Both the position numbers and the translations under genes were made by a program. From assembly GCF_005154805.1 (NCBI RefSeq), contig NZ_CP039727.1:3159501-3223500 (forward strand): a stretch of 64,000 nt of DNA, in the 5' to 3' direction. This DNA comes from Bacillus sp. S3. GTDB lineage: Bacteria; Bacillota; Bacilli; Bacillales; Cytobacillaceae. Each line of letters starts with the position of its first letter. The stretch's first letter is position 1. Of the stretch, positions 40,738 through 50,457 are shown in pieces. Under the pieces are notes generated by a model. It did no database searches and had not been told where the DNA came from. It saw only the letters and a program-made list of their open reading frames with translations.

Positions 40738-42252
40738 CTATTCATCTACATCCTTTTTCTTCGCTTTTTGCGCGGAAAATCGCTGCACATCGTTTGGGCG
40801 GTTCGTTATTGGCCGCATTGAAAGATATTGAGTTGGAACGCGGAAGAAACTGTATCCCAGATCCTTCCATCGTAATGGATAGACAGGGGAAAGATAGGAT
40901 CCTCCCAACGTGTCCAGTTTTAATAGGTGAATGAGTAAAAAACAAAATGCAACCATGATCCCGATTCCTCCCCAAAAGCCGGCTAGCAGAATGATTGGAA
41001 ACCGAATCATCCGAATGGCCGTACTCATTAAATAACTAGGAGTGGTAAATGAGCCAAGCGCACTTAGGGCAATGATAATAATTAAAATATTACTCGTAAA
41101 ACCGGCATCCACTGCTGCTTGCCCAATAACAATACCGCCAACGATACCCATAGTTTGACCAACCTTCGTTGGCAGCCTAGCTCCTGCCTCTCGTAATAGC
41201 TCAATAAAAAATTCAAGCAAAAGTGCCTCAAACATAGGTGGAAATGGTACATTCGCTCTAGATTGCCCCAATGAAACCAGCAATGCCGATGGTATGACCT
41301 CATAATGATAGGTCAAAACTGCGACATAGGCGGGCGTGAGCAGAACAGAAATAAAAGCTGCCAATAACCGTAAGAGTCTTAAACCAAGCCCCATGTTCCA
41401 ACGCATATACACATCTTCAGTGGACTCAAAAAAGGTAAAAAATGGTGTTGGACCATATAAGGCATCAGGACTACGGTCCATTAGGACAACAACCTTTCCC
41501 CTCATAAGGGCAATCGAGATCCGATCAGGTAGTTCCGTTGTCACTAATTGCGGGAAAACCGTCCAACTATTATTCTCAATTAATTGACCTAGGACAGTAG
41601 TGCCTGGTACATGATCGATTTCTAATTGACTTATCCTCTCTCGAAAAATGTTGACATTACCTTCATCCGCGATATCTTTAATATAGATGAGCTTTGCCTC
41701 TGTTTTTGTTCTCGTTCCAACCGTTAAATCTTCCATACAAAGATTGGTATCTTTTATGTTTTGCCTTAAAATATTGATATTGCCAATAAGTGATTCGGTA
41801 AAGGCAATTTTAGGCCCATATACAAGTGATTCTGTTTCTGCCTTTTCAATTCCTCTTTCTACCGTTTTACTAACATTACCAAGAATTCCATAAGGCTGCC
41901 CTTCCACATAAATATATACATATCCGGCATTTATCCCCTCAACCACATCATCAATTTGATTTTGGGCAGATAAATCGGCAATCGGAAGGATTTGAGCAAT
42001 TGCTTCACAGGTCCATTCATTGTGGGTATTTTCTTGAAGTGGCGCTACAATAAATTCATCAAGGGCGGTTTTATCAATTAAGCTCTTCATATAGCAGCAA
42101 ACAAGTTTGTTACCATCTTGTTTTAAAGTTCTAAAAGTCAAATCGCCTCCCACATGGAGTTGACTATTTATCTGTTCTTTTAATCCTTCAATCGTTAAAC
42201 TATGCTGGTTCGATCCTTCTATGATCTTTTTTCCGGCTAACCATTTGAACAT
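40738..42252 (-). CDS. Germinant receptor subunit A (GerAA family)
   Basis: This is the GerA-family subunit with a soluble N-terminal domain (to about residue 230) and a membrane C-terminal half of at least four segments. The signature YGPTPFFTFFESTEDVYMRW is central, and TNILIIIIALSALGSF is one of the spans. The start at 42252 has AAAGGTG 6 bases upstream; the TTG at 42261 is too close. First gene of the three-gene operon. Its promoter (sigma-G expected) was not recognised. Confidence 0.9.
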   Translation of the reverse strand: MFKWLAGKKIIEGSNQHSLTIEGLKEQINSQLHVGGDLTFRTLKQDGNKLVCCYMKSLIDKTALDEFIVAPLQENTHNEWTCEAIAQILPIADLSAQNQIDDVVEGINAGYVYIYVEGQPYGILGNVSKTVERGIEKAETESLVYGPKIAFTESLIGNINILRQNIKDTNLCMEDLTVGTRTKTEAKLIYIKDIADEGNVNIFRERISQLEIDHVPGTTVLGQLIENNSWTVFPQLVTTELPDRISIALMRGKVVVLMDRSPDALYGPTPFFTFFESTEDVYMRWNMGLGLRLLRLLAAFISVLLTPAYVAVLTYHYEVIPSALLVSLGQSRANVPFPPMFEALLLEFFIELLREAGARLPTKVGQTMGIVGGIVIGQAAVDAGFTSNILIIIIALSALGSFTTPSYLMSTAIRMIRFPIILLAGFWGGIGIMVAFCFLLIHLLKLDTLGGSYLSPVYPLRWKDLGYSFFRVPTQYLSMRPITNRPNDVQRFSAQKAKKKDVDE

Positions 42253-42317
42253 CGGCAACACCTTTTACCATATAATTTCCCCTTATCTTTTCCAAAAAAT
42301 CTTATTTTACCCATAAA

Positions 42318-42345
42318 AATAGGACGATGCCAGGCATCATCCTTC
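42318..42345 (-). terminator. Intrinsic terminator of degV
   Basis: AGGATGATGCC and GGCATCGTCCT (minus strand) form a hairpin with one G-U pair, followed by a TTTTTA run. It lies between degV and gerAA. Confidence 0.7.
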
Positions 42346-42358
42346 ACTTTAAACTATT

Positions 42359-43201
42359 TTATTCATAGTAATACATTACCGCAAGTGCACCCGGTCCGGT
42401 ATGTGTGCTGACAATTGGACCAGTATAATCAATTTCCACGTCTTGAAACCCTGTTAATTCAAAAATACTGTCTTTAATTTTCACAGCAAGTTCATGTGCC
42501 TCAGCATGGGCAATCCCTACACCGCGGATTGTCTTCCCCTTTAAATCTTCAGCAAACTGCTTCGCCATAAATTTAACAACCTGGGAATGACTGCGTGCCT
42601 TTGTCACTGGAGTATATTCTGCCCCTTCTAACGAGGCAATTGGTTTGATGTTTAATAGTGACCCGATAAAGGCCTTCCCTTTTCCAATCCGTCCACCTTT
42701 AACAAGGTTCTCTAGCGTGTCAACCATTATGTATAATTTAGTATGCTCACGGATGGTCTCCAAGCGCTCAAGTATTTCTTCCGCACTCTTCCCTTGTTTT
42801 GCCAGCTCAGCTGCTTCCCTTACTTGAAAGGAAAGGGCTTTCGAAATAAACTTTGAATCGATAACAGTCACTTTAGTCTTTGTCATTTGCGCAGCACTTT
42901 CTGCTGAGCGAACGGTACCGCTCATTTTCCCTGTCATATGGATAGATAATATTTCATAGCCTTCATCACCAAGGCGATCGTAAACTTCAAGAAAGGCACC
43001 CGGAGAAGGCTGAGAACTTTTCGGTAATTCTTTTGCACCACTCATATGTTCAATAAATTCAACCGGATTGATATCTACCCGGTCGAGATAGGTTTCTCCA
43101 TTTATCGTTATAGCCAAAGGTACAATTACAATACCAAGCTTATCGGCCATTTCGTTTGATATATCCAATGTTGAATCGGTTACAATTTTAATTTTGCTCA
43201 T
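42359..43201 (-). CDS. DegV family fatty-acid-binding protein
   Basis: This two-domain DegV fold binds fatty acids, in Gram-positives often as a partner of fatty acid kinase (FakB). TDSTLDI at the start and SSQPSPGAF near residue 60 form the ligand pocket; HTGPGALAV at the end carries the conserved HTGPG motif. It is 280 residues. It is now adjacent to the group II intron on its upstream side. Confidence 0.9.
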   Translation of the reverse strand: MSKIKIVTDSTLDISNEMADKLGIVIVPLAITINGETYLDRVDINPVEFIEHMSGAKELPKSSQPSPGAFLEVYDRLGDEGYEILSIHMTGKMSGTVRSAESAAQMTKTKVTVIDSKFISKALSFQVREAAELAKQGKSAEEILERLETIREHTKLYIMVDTLENLVKGGRIGKGKAFIGSLLNIKPIASLEGAEYTPVTKARSHSQVVKFMAKQFAEDLKGKTIRGVGIAHAEAHELAVKIKDSIFELTGFQDVEIDYTGPIVSTHTGPGALAVMYYYE

Positions 43202-43303
43202 ACAATCACATCCCTACCATTACTGCTATGTATTATACAGGTTGCAAGATTTTTTTGAAACAAAATAGAGTAGGGTAACCTCTTTCGAGGCTACCCCCTC
43301 ATC

Positions 43304-43336
43304 AAACCGTACGTGCCCTATTAAGGCATACGGCTT
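43304..43336 (-). ncRNA. Group II intron domain V
   Basis: AAGCCGTATGCC and GGGCACGTACGGTTT form the 34-base catalytic hairpin in the expected distance from the 3' end. The conserved AGC/CGGTTT frame is intact. Confidence 0.85.
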
Positions 43337-43353
43337 ACCAATGTGTTACAGAA

Positions 43354-44820
43354 TCAGTACGTTGCTAATCTTTGTGCATATTTCATTTTACGAACAAGGT
43401 CGGGAGTATAATACTCTTGACCTTGTTCTTTTGCTTTAAGAACTCTTTTCTCCTGTTTCTCTTGTTGCTTCTCTTTCATTCGAAGAATGTAGCTTTCTAA
43501 GGAAAAACCGTATATTTTATGATAATAATACCAATATGAAGGGATGAGACCTATCATCGCAAAGAATTTATTATTCCACTTCGTTTTCATGGCATGACCT
43601 TTTCTTTGGCTTGGATGGGCATGTATCATGGATACTCTTAGTCTTTGCCGAATATAGCCATCTATCGCTTGTAACTCTTTCCCGAATGCTTTAAAGAAAC
43701 ATGAACTTGCAAATCCATGTTCTTCATTCGCTTTAATCGCTTTATATATGGTTAGAAAATAGTTAACCTTACCTCGTATTACAGGATTTACTTGGTCAAT
43801 CCATTTTTCCTTGCTTAGGGTTAGAGTTTTCCTGGTTTTATCTTTGATTTTCTGTCGAAAATCCTTCCAAGTAGCTTCTTTTGGTTTGGCGATATAGTAT
43901 GGCTTACCATCCTTTTTACGTTTTCTCCAGTGTTCAAACGTAAATCCCATAAAGTCGAAGTCATCGTCATCAAAATTTACAATCTTTGTTTTCTCCGATG
44001 CAAGCTCCAGACCGAGTTCGGCTAATTTATCTTCCGTAATCTCAGCCGCCTTTTTAATATCTTCTTCTGATTTAGCAAATATCAAGAAGTCGTCAGCGAA
44101 TCTTACAAATCGAAATTTATGTTCTGCCCAAGTCCAGTCAAGTTCATTTAGATAAACGTTCGCAAGTAGTGGCGAGATGACTCCTCCTTGCGGAGTCCCA
44201 GAATCAGTTAAATGATATTTTCCTTCTTCCATATATCCCGCCTTTAACCACAGCCATATCATATCTAACACAGTTCCATCTGCAATGTATTTGTTTAAGA
44301 CTTTTATTAGATTTTTGTGTGGAATATTATCGAAAAATCCTTTAATGTCTGCATCGAAGATGTAATTGTAACCTTGTTCGATATTTGCAAGGATTATTTG
44401 TAGAACACGCTCTGGTCCTACATTAGGTCTGTACCCACATGACCATTTGTGGAAAATACCCTTTTCAAATTTCGGCTGAAGAACGTTTACCAAAGCCTGT
44501 TGGACAATTCGGTCTTCTATATTTGGTATGCCTAGAGGTCTCTTTTTGCCATTTTTCTTGGGAATGTAGTGCCTTCTTACTGGGGAAGGTTTGTATTCTT
44601 TCTTTCTTAACTTTTGTAAAAGCGAATCTAAATTTTCTTCTAGACGGTATCTATAACTGTCAATCGTTTCGCCATCAATACCACCAGACCCTTTATTGGC
44701 TTCTACTTTTTCCCAAGCAGCTTTTAGTTTTCTGTCGAAAAGAATTTGTCCGTAAATACTATGCCATTTGAATTTTAACGCTTGATTCATTGCATATTCC
44801 GCACCCTTCATTGTGTACAT
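43354..44820 (-). CDS. ltrA: Group II intron reverse transcriptase/maturase
   Basis: The protein has a reverse transcriptase domain with IPKKNGKKRPLGIP, GTPQGGVISPLLANVYLNEL and the catalytic RFADDFLIF (the FADD form of the YADD box). A maturase X domain follows, with the KVNYFLTIYKA stretch. No HNH endonuclease is at the C-terminus, as in group IIC. It is intact over 488 residues. The start is uncertain: ATGs at 44820, 44811 and 44790 are all possible. It is encoded in intron domain IV. Confidence 0.93.
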   Translation of the reverse strand: MYTMKGAEYAMNQALKFKWHSIYGQILFDRKLKAAWEKVEANKGSGGIDGETIDSYRYRLEENLDSLLQKLRKKEYKPSPVRRHYIPKKNGKKRPLGIPNIEDRIVQQALVNVLQPKFEKGIFHKWSCGYRPNVGPERVLQIILANIEQGYNYIFDADIKGFFDNIPHKNLIKVLNKYIADGTVLDMIWLWLKAGYMEEGKYHLTDSGTPQGGVISPLLANVYLNELDWTWAEHKFRFVRFADDFLIFAKSEEDIKKAAEITEDKLAELGLELASEKTKIVNFDDDDFDFMGFTFEHWRKRKKDGKPYYIAKPKEATWKDFRQKIKDKTRKTLTLSKEKWIDQVNPVIRGKVNYFLTIYKAIKANEEHGFASSCFFKAFGKELQAIDGYIRQRLRVSMIHAHPSQRKGHAMKTKWNNKFFAMIGLIPSYWYYYHKIYGFSLESYILRMKEKQQEKQEKRVLKAKEQGQEYYTPDLVRKMKYAQRLATY

Positions 44821-45436
44821 TCAGCTCGTTTATACCGAAGTATCGTTTTCTGTTAGCATTACACACCTTTAAAGATGTGGAGCCACAAGGTCGTTCCCCT
44901 TCCGTTCATGTATGGTTTGGTCCATACACTACTTCCGTACTATGAGAACGTCTGACTTCTCCATCCACAGCCATCATTTCAGATTAACCTTATAGATGAA
45001 TGTCCTTTCGGTAAGAATGGAGACCTCACGGGGTCATCGTACCTTCCTTTTAAACATACCCAGCACCATCACTTGGTAAGCTGTTTCTGCCCGGCTGATT
45101 CATTGAACAGAAACCATTACTGTTTGTAGCGGGCTTCCCATTATAATCGCATGGTCGCCAACTTACCCCGCCGCCGTGCTTCACACTTTTGCATTTGGGT
45201 CTGCTTATCCGACTACGGGTCTCTCGATTGTCCGCATCTCCTTCAGACACCACCTCACGGTGATGCCCTAGATTAGTCTTCACTAGTTGTATCAGCACTC
45301 TAATGGAAGGACTTCCACCTTCGAGAGAATGAGTCTTCTGGAATTCGGGAGTCGTGTTTACCGAGATAACGTACTCCAACCTTTAACAACTCATTCAGTG
45401 CAAGTAATCTGCACAAGGTACGACTGCCCGTCGCAC

Positions 45437-45467
45437 AATAAAAGAGCACCGGTCACCCGATGCTCGA
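45437..45467 (-). terminator. Intrinsic terminator of the DUF2535 gene
   Basis: On the minus strand GAGCATCGG and CCGGTGCTC form a 9-bp stem (one G-U) around GTGA, followed by TTTTATT and then immediately by the intron. The intron has thus interrupted the T-tract. Confidence 0.8.
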
Positions 45468-45474
45468 AAAGAAA

Positions 45475-45726
45475 TTATGCGTTATGTTTTAATTCTCCTA
45501 CTTTAAACAACTGCTCATAATCAGGCCATTTCATAACCTTTTTTAAATATTCTTTAAAAGAATAGCATCTCTTTGGTTTTGTTTCCTGATCGATGGATAC
45601 AAGAAACTTCTGTAAACGGACTTGGATCATAAATTTATAAGTACTATCTTCCTCCAATACAGGAATATCCATGACTTTAACCTTCTGTCCAACATCATTT
45701 TTGAACTCTAGGCTTTTAAATAACAA
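45475..45726 (-). CDS. DUF2535 family protein (YpmP-like), 83 aa
   Basis: The protein has the segment KVKVMDIPVLEEDSTYKFMI and the C-terminal KKVMKWPDYEQLFKVGEL, which fit the YpmP/DUF2535 family. I begin at the TTG at 45726 because AAAGAGG lies 9 bases upstream; the frame's GTG at 45768 falls in a TATAAT -10-like stretch. It is adjacent, across the intron, to ypmQ/R/S-region genes as in B. subtilis. The function is unknown. Confidence 0.6.
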   Translation of the reverse strand: MLFKSLEFKNDVGQKVKVMDIPVLEEDSTYKFMIQVRLQKFLVSIDQETKPKRCYSFKEYLKKVMKWPDYEQLFKVGELKHNA

Positions 45727-45853
45727 AATATCAATCCTCTTTTTCACCCGTTTGATTATATTATACACCTAACTCAAAACGAAATGTGTCTAATTATGCT
45801 TGGTTTAGAAAAATATTTGTGAATTTTCCTGTAAAAAAAACAAGTCTTTTGTT

Positions 45854-46855
45854 CTAACATATTCTCGGAAACATCGTTCCTGATAATCTCGTTAATAACC
45901 GTTTGGAGCCAAGCGGGGTTTCTATTAATAGCTGTCCTTTTCCTTTACCGGTGATGGAACCGATGACAACAGCATCTCTGCCTTCACGGAACCCACGTAA
46001 TATATCAATTACTTTTTCTTTATCCTTATTTGCGACAATCATAATCGCTTTTCCCTCATTGGCAAGATATAGCGGGTCAAATCCAAGCAAATCACACATT
46101 CCATGTACTTCCTCCTTAACTGGCAATTCAATCTCGTTAATCTTCATCGTTACGTGAAAGTCCTCGGCAATTTCAACAAGGCTAGTAGCCAGCCCTCCTC
46201 TTGTCGGATCACGCATGATTCGTACACCTTCAGTAGACCGTAGAACCTCCATTAACATTGTATTCAATGAAGCACAATCGCTAGAAATGGGGACAGTTAT
46301 TCCTAGTTCACCTCTTGCCGCCAAGATTGCAATTCCATGGTCTCCAATCGTACCTGATACAATAATCGCGTCACCTTCTTCAAATTCAAGGCTGCAGCCC
46401 AAATTATTTTCATAGATTCCGATTCCGGTTGTATTTATATAAACTCCATCAGCACTGCCGCGTTCAACGACCTTCGTATCGCCCGCAATAATAGTCACAC
46501 CCGTTTTCCTCGCTTCATTAGCCATATCCGAGACGATTTTTTTCAAATCGGAAATCAAGAAACCTTCTTCAATGACAAAGCCGCAAGTTAAAAAAGCAGG
46601 CTTTGCTCCGCTTACGGCGAGGTCATTTACAGTCCCTGCTACTGCAAGTTTACCAATCGACCCGCCGGGAAAGAAAATGGGTTTGATGACAAAGGAGTCG
46701 GTAGAAACTGCAATTCTGTGAGTCGGCATTGTGATGGATGCTGCATCAAACAAGGCCGCATTCCCATCTCCAAACGCTTCAATAAATACATCTTTGATTA
46801 ACCGATGGCTCATTTCTCCGCCATCACCATGTGCTAAGCTAATATATTTTTCCAT
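45854..46855 (-). CDS. hypE: Hydrogenase maturation factor HypE
   Basis: HypE dehydrates the carbamoyl group on its C-terminal Cys to the cyano ligand of the NiFe site. The C-terminal PRIC (Cys333) is present, and HGDGGEMSHRL is the AIR-synthase-like N-terminus. MRDPTRGGLA is the ATP-site motif. The ATG overlaps the hypD stop (TAATG), with GGGAGAGC in front. The longer frame to 46966 is within hypD. It is last in the hydrogenase operon. Confidence 0.95.
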   Translation of the reverse strand: MEKYISLAHGDGGEMSHRLIKDVFIEAFGDGNAALFDAASITMPTHRIAVSTDSFVIKPIFFPGGSIGKLAVAGTVNDLAVSGAKPAFLTCGFVIEEGFLISDLKKIVSDMANEARKTGVTIIAGDTKVVERGSADGVYINTTGIGIYENNLGCSLEFEEGDAIIVSGTIGDHGIAILAARGELGITVPISSDCASLNTMLMEVLRSTEGVRIMRDPTRGGLATSLVEIAEDFHVTMKINEIELPVKEEVHGMCDLLGFDPLYLANEGKAIMIVANKDKEKVIDILRGFREGRDAVVIGSITGKGKGQLLIETPLGSKRLLTRLSGTMFPRIC

Positions 46856-47967
46856 TAAAAGCTCTCCCTCATGTATTGATAATAGGCTGCACAACTGCCT
46901 TCTGCCGAGACCATGCATGGCCCCACAGGGTTCATAGGGCGGCAGGCTTTTCCAAACAGTGGGCATTCAATTGGTTTGATTAATCCACGAATCACTTCAC
47001 CGCAGCGGCACTTGGTTTTTCTAGGCTCCCCTACGTCTATTGAAAAACGTTTCTTCGCATTATACCGGTCGAATTCCGGTTTTAAATCTAAACCGCTTCT
47101 CGGAATAACCCCCATCCCGCGCCAAGCTTCATCACATGGTATTAGGTACTTTTCGAGCCACTGATGGATCACTTGATTTCCAGTTTTACTAACGACTGCA
47201 GGATGATTATTTTCAATAGCTATCCTTCCTGTTAGAGCCAAATCGATTAATTTATAAATCCCCGAGAGTAATTCTGCTGTTTCAAAGCCGGTAATAACCC
47301 CGGATATGTAATATTCATCAACCAAATACTGATATGAATCTTCTCCCAATACAATAGAGACATGTCCTGGGAGCAAAAAGCCGTCCAAATTGATGTCACC
47401 GGCATCTAATAAATATCGAAGGGCCGGTTCAACAAGTTTGGTCGTCATCCAAATGGTAAAATTATCGATACCTAGTTTTTCCGCCTCTCCTATCATTAAG
47501 GTAAGGATGGGAATAGTCGTTTCAAAGCCAACACCAAGGAAAATAACCTCTTTGTCAGGGTTTTCTTCCGCAGCTTTTACCGCATCGACAGGGGCATATA
47601 CTACTCGGATATCCTTACCGGCAATCTTAGAATCAAGCAGAGTGTTGTTTGATCCCGGCACCCTCATCATATCGCCAAATGTACAAATTATTCGGTTCTC
47701 ACCTTCAGCTAAGGCAATCATTGCATCAATCGATTGCTGATCGGTTACACAAACAGGACAGCCCGGGCCTGAAATGAGATTCACATCATCCTTCAAGCAT
47801 TGCTTCACCCCTGTTCGGGCAAGTGACATCGTATGTGAGCCGCAAACCTCCATAAAGGCTGGTTTACGGCCATACTTACCTTGGAACTCTTTCGCTTTTT
47901 CAATAACGGCTTCGACCATTGGCTTACAAATTTCCGGGTTATTGGACTGTTTCAGAATTTCGAGCAT
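46855..47967 (-). CDS. hypD: Hydrogenase maturation factor HypD
   Basis: HypD carries the Fe(CN)2CO intermediate with HypC. The motifs FMEVCGSHTMSLARTG and GPGCPVCVTD supply its Cys; near the C-terminus CRCGEVIRG and CPLFGKACRP bind the [4Fe-4S] cluster. I start at 47967 with GGAGGAG upstream, inside the hypC end (overlap 29 bases). 370 residues is the family size. Confidence 0.95.
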   Translation of the reverse strand: MLEILKQSNNPEICKPMVEAVIEKAKEFQGKYGRKPAFMEVCGSHTMSLARTGVKQCLKDDVNLISGPGCPVCVTDQQSIDAMIALAEGENRIICTFGDMMRVPGSNNTLLDSKIAGKDIRVVYAPVDAVKAAEENPDKEVIFLGVGFETTIPILTLMIGEAEKLGIDNFTIWMTTKLVEPALRYLLDAGDINLDGFLLPGHVSIVLGEDSYQYLVDEYYISGVITGFETAELLSGIYKLIDLALTGRIAIENNHPAVVSKTGNQVIHQWLEKYLIPCDEAWRGMGVIPRSGLDLKPEFDRYNAKKRFSIDVGEPRKTKCRCGEVIRGLIKPIECPLFGKACRPMNPVGPCMVSAEGSCAAYYQYMRESF

Positions 47968-48175
47968 TAACGAGTCTCCTCCATTCCTCCACACTTTGTC
48001 TCGCATAGCCTTCATCGACAATAGTCATCGCTTGGCCGGCATGGACAATTACATAATCTCCAAGCTCAATATCTGGTACAAAAATCGTCCCTACTGTCGT
48101 CTGAGATCCCATAACATCTACCACTGCACTGTATTCCCTCTTTTTCACTACTTTTGCTGGTACTCCAACACACAT
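47939..48175 (-). CDS. hypC: Hydrogenase maturation chaperone HypC
   Basis: HypC carries the Fe ligand complex to the large subunit. The N-terminal MCVGVPAKV holds the essential Cys2, and GDYVIVHAGQAMTIVDE is the strand motif of the family. It is 78 residues, and overlaps hypF upstream by 28 bases and hypD downstream by 29. Confidence 0.95.
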   Translation of the reverse strand: MCVGVPAKVVKKREYSAVVDVMGSQTTVGTIFVPDIELGDYVIVHAGQAMTIVDEGYARQSVEEWRRLVNARNSETVQ

Positions 48176-50457
48176 TGGCTAGCACTCCTCTTTGCCGCGG
48201 CAACCGCTATTTGCCCGTATGATAATCCCCCGTCATTACATGGAACCTTTTCAGGAACAAACACATCAAAACAGTATTTACTTAATTCAGCCGTGATTCT
48301 TTTTCTTAAAAATCGATTGTGGAAGCTTCCACCTGATAAAACTACCGTTTTCTTGGCCCCAGGATTCTTATCGCTCAAATATCTTATTGCACTGACAGTA
48401 GCTTGAACTACGCTTTCATGGAATCTTCCGCTTATATGATGGACATCCAAGCCAGATAGAACATCTAAAGCAATTTCTTTGATCATCCCGGAAAAGTTTA
48501 TCGTTAACATCTCTTTATCTATTAATTCATAGGAGTAGGGCTCGTATAACACTTGTTCGTCCGCCAGTTCTGCTAGTGAGATAGCTGCTTCCCCATCATA
48601 GCTGGAAACCTTCGTTACCCCGCAAAGGGCACTAACGGCATCAAAAAGCCTGCCGCATGTCCCTGCAAAAACGGTGTTAACTTTTCTTTCAATCATCCTT
48701 CTTAAAATATCTATCTCTGCTGTTTTGTCAGTAAAAATAGCCTTGGCAAGAGCAGTACCCTCCTCACCATGGTGCGAGATCAGCATGGCTGCTGCATTTC
48801 GCCACGGTTCACGAATACACTTTTCACCTCCGGGAAGGGGAGTATAGTGTAAATGAGCCATGCGCTCAAACCCTAAAGCATCTCCATAGAAGATTTCAAA
48901 TCCCCATATGTTTCCGTCCAGACCAAATCCGGTTCCGTCCAGAATAATCCCGAATGTCTTCCCGGAAATTTGATGTTCCTCGAGAACTGCAGCCATATGG
49001 GCATGGTGATGCTGAACTTTCATTACCTCAGTAAAATCAAACTCTTTTACCAGTTTCTGAACATAATAATCTGGATGGGCATCAATAACAGCGATATTTT
49101 CCGGGATATTTATCCACTTTAATTGATGGTCCATTTCTTGTTTATAATGGTCTATTGTTTCAACATTTTCTAAATCCCCGATGTGTGGACCAACAAATAT
49201 CTGCTCATTACGACCAATCGTAAACGTTGTTTTTTGCTGACCGCCAAACGCAACGATTCCTGTCACATCTTGACGAGTCGAAAATGGGTCTGGCACATAT
49301 CCCCTTGATCTTCGAAGAAAATCAAGCTTTCCATTATTCATTTGCACAACCGAATCATCGACAGGATGAAGAATATCCCGGTTATGAACAAGATAGTAAT
49401 CGGCAATGTTAGCTAAATATCGAAAGGCTTCTTCATCCTTATAAAGGATTGGCATCCCTGATGGGTTTGCACTTGTCATTACAAGACAAACCAGCTCAGG
49501 GTCAGTAAATAGCAAATGATGGAGTGGTGTATATGGGAGCATTACTCCAATCGTCCCCATTCCCGGTGCTACACTTTCAGCAAGCGGATATTGATCTTGT
49601 TTTTTCAATATAACGATAGGTGATTCCGGACTTTTCAATAGCTGACGTTCTTCTTCATCCAATTCCGCAAGAACGTCCACTTCCGAAATGGATGCAGCCA
49701 TGACTGCAAGCGGCCGCAAAGGCCGATTTTTCCTTTTACGCAATTCAGAAACCGCCCGCTCATTTCGAGCATCACAGCAAAGATGATACCCGCCTATACC
49801 TTTTATCGCTACGATTTTCCCTTCTTTTAATAGTTGTACCGTTGTCTTAATGGGATTAGCTGAATCAACTTCCACTCCATTTACATCTAGTAATCGCACC
49901 TTTGGACCGCATGTCGGACAGGCAATTGGCTGGGCATGATGACGTCTATTCTTAATGTCTTCGTATTCCCTTTGGCATTCATCACACATCGGAAAACTTT
50001 TCATCGATGTGACAGGCCTGTCATAGGGCAATTCCTCGATAATCGTGTAGCGGGGACCACATTGGGTGCAATTGATAAACGGGTATTGATAGCGAAAATC
50101 GTTCGAGTCATTCATTTCGTTCAAGCATTCGTCGCAAACAGCGGATTCAACCGGGATGACAAGCATGGATGTTCCAGATCGTTCACTCGGAATAATAGTA
50201 AATTCGGATAGCCTTTTCAGTTCAACCTCTGCTGTGAATATTTCATCGATTCTAGATAACCTCGGAGCTTTTTTTTCCAAGTTTGATAGAAATGCTTGGA
50301 TTCTCTCTGATTCCCCTTCAAGATGAATTTTGACCCCATCCATATTGTTTTGTACAGTTCCGTTTAGCTGGTATTTGTCAGCAAGCTGGAAGACGAACGG
50401 CCGAAAACCAACACCCTGTACTCTACCACGGACAGCAATCTTTACTGCGCTATCCAT
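48148..50457 (-). CDS. hypF: Carbamoyltransferase HypF
   Basis: HypF makes thiocarbamate on HypE from carbamoyl phosphate. It has an acylphosphatase domain (RVQGVGFRPFVFQLA, about 9-23) and two zinc fingers (CDECLNEM...CTQC and CDECQREY...CPTC, about 107-190). A YrdC-like domain (about 200-385) precedes a Kae1-like domain with VQHHHAHMAAVLEE and SGGSFHNRFL. 769 residues is the full length. The stop overlaps hypC. Confidence 0.95.
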   Translation of the reverse strand: MDSAVKIAVRGRVQGVGFRPFVFQLADKYQLNGTVQNNMDGVKIHLEGESERIQAFLSNLEKKAPRLSRIDEIFTAEVELKRLSEFTIIPSERSGTSMLVIPVESAVCDECLNEMNDSNDFRYQYPFINCTQCGPRYTIIEELPYDRPVTSMKSFPMCDECQREYEDIKNRRHHAQPIACPTCGPKVRLLDVNGVEVDSANPIKTTVQLLKEGKIVAIKGIGGYHLCCDARNERAVSELRKRKNRPLRPLAVMAASISEVDVLAELDEEERQLLKSPESPIVILKKQDQYPLAESVAPGMGTIGVMLPYTPLHHLLFTDPELVCLVMTSANPSGMPILYKDEEAFRYLANIADYYLVHNRDILHPVDDSVVQMNNGKLDFLRRSRGYVPDPFSTRQDVTGIVAFGGQQKTTFTIGRNEQIFVGPHIGDLENVETIDHYKQEMDHQLKWINIPENIAVIDAHPDYYVQKLVKEFDFTEVMKVQHHHAHMAAVLEEHQISGKTFGIILDGTGFGLDGNIWGFEIFYGDALGFERMAHLHYTPLPGGEKCIREPWRNAAAMLISHHGEEGTALAKAIFTDKTAEIDILRRMIERKVNTVFAGTCGRLFDAVSALCGVTKVSSYDGEAAISLAELADEQVLYEPYSYELIDKEMLTINFSGMIKEIALDVLSGLDVHHISGRFHESVVQATVSAIRYLSDKNPGAKKTVVLSGGSFHNRFLRKRITAELSKYCFDVFVPEKVPCNDGGLSYGQIAVAAAKRSASQCVLEYQQK

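Larger units (their letters stand above)
43265..45436 (-). mobile_element. Group II intron with maturase ORF
   Basis: On the minus strand it starts GTGCGAC (45436 down) and ends ...CTACTCTAT near 43265, about 2.17 kb. Domain V lies at 43304-43336 (AGCCGTATGC ... GCACGTACGG). Domain VI with a hairpin of GGTAGCCTC/GAGGTTACC follows. The ~615 bases upstream of the maturase are the expected domains I-III. It sits just after the terminator hairpin of the DUF2535 gene, the target preferred by group IIC introns. The ends are judged by eye, so a few bases either way. Confidence 0.85.

Noticed and set aside
45769..45853. Terminator of hypE
   Set aside because: No stem with T-run is visible after hypE; the AAAAAAAACAAG stretch has no hairpin before it.
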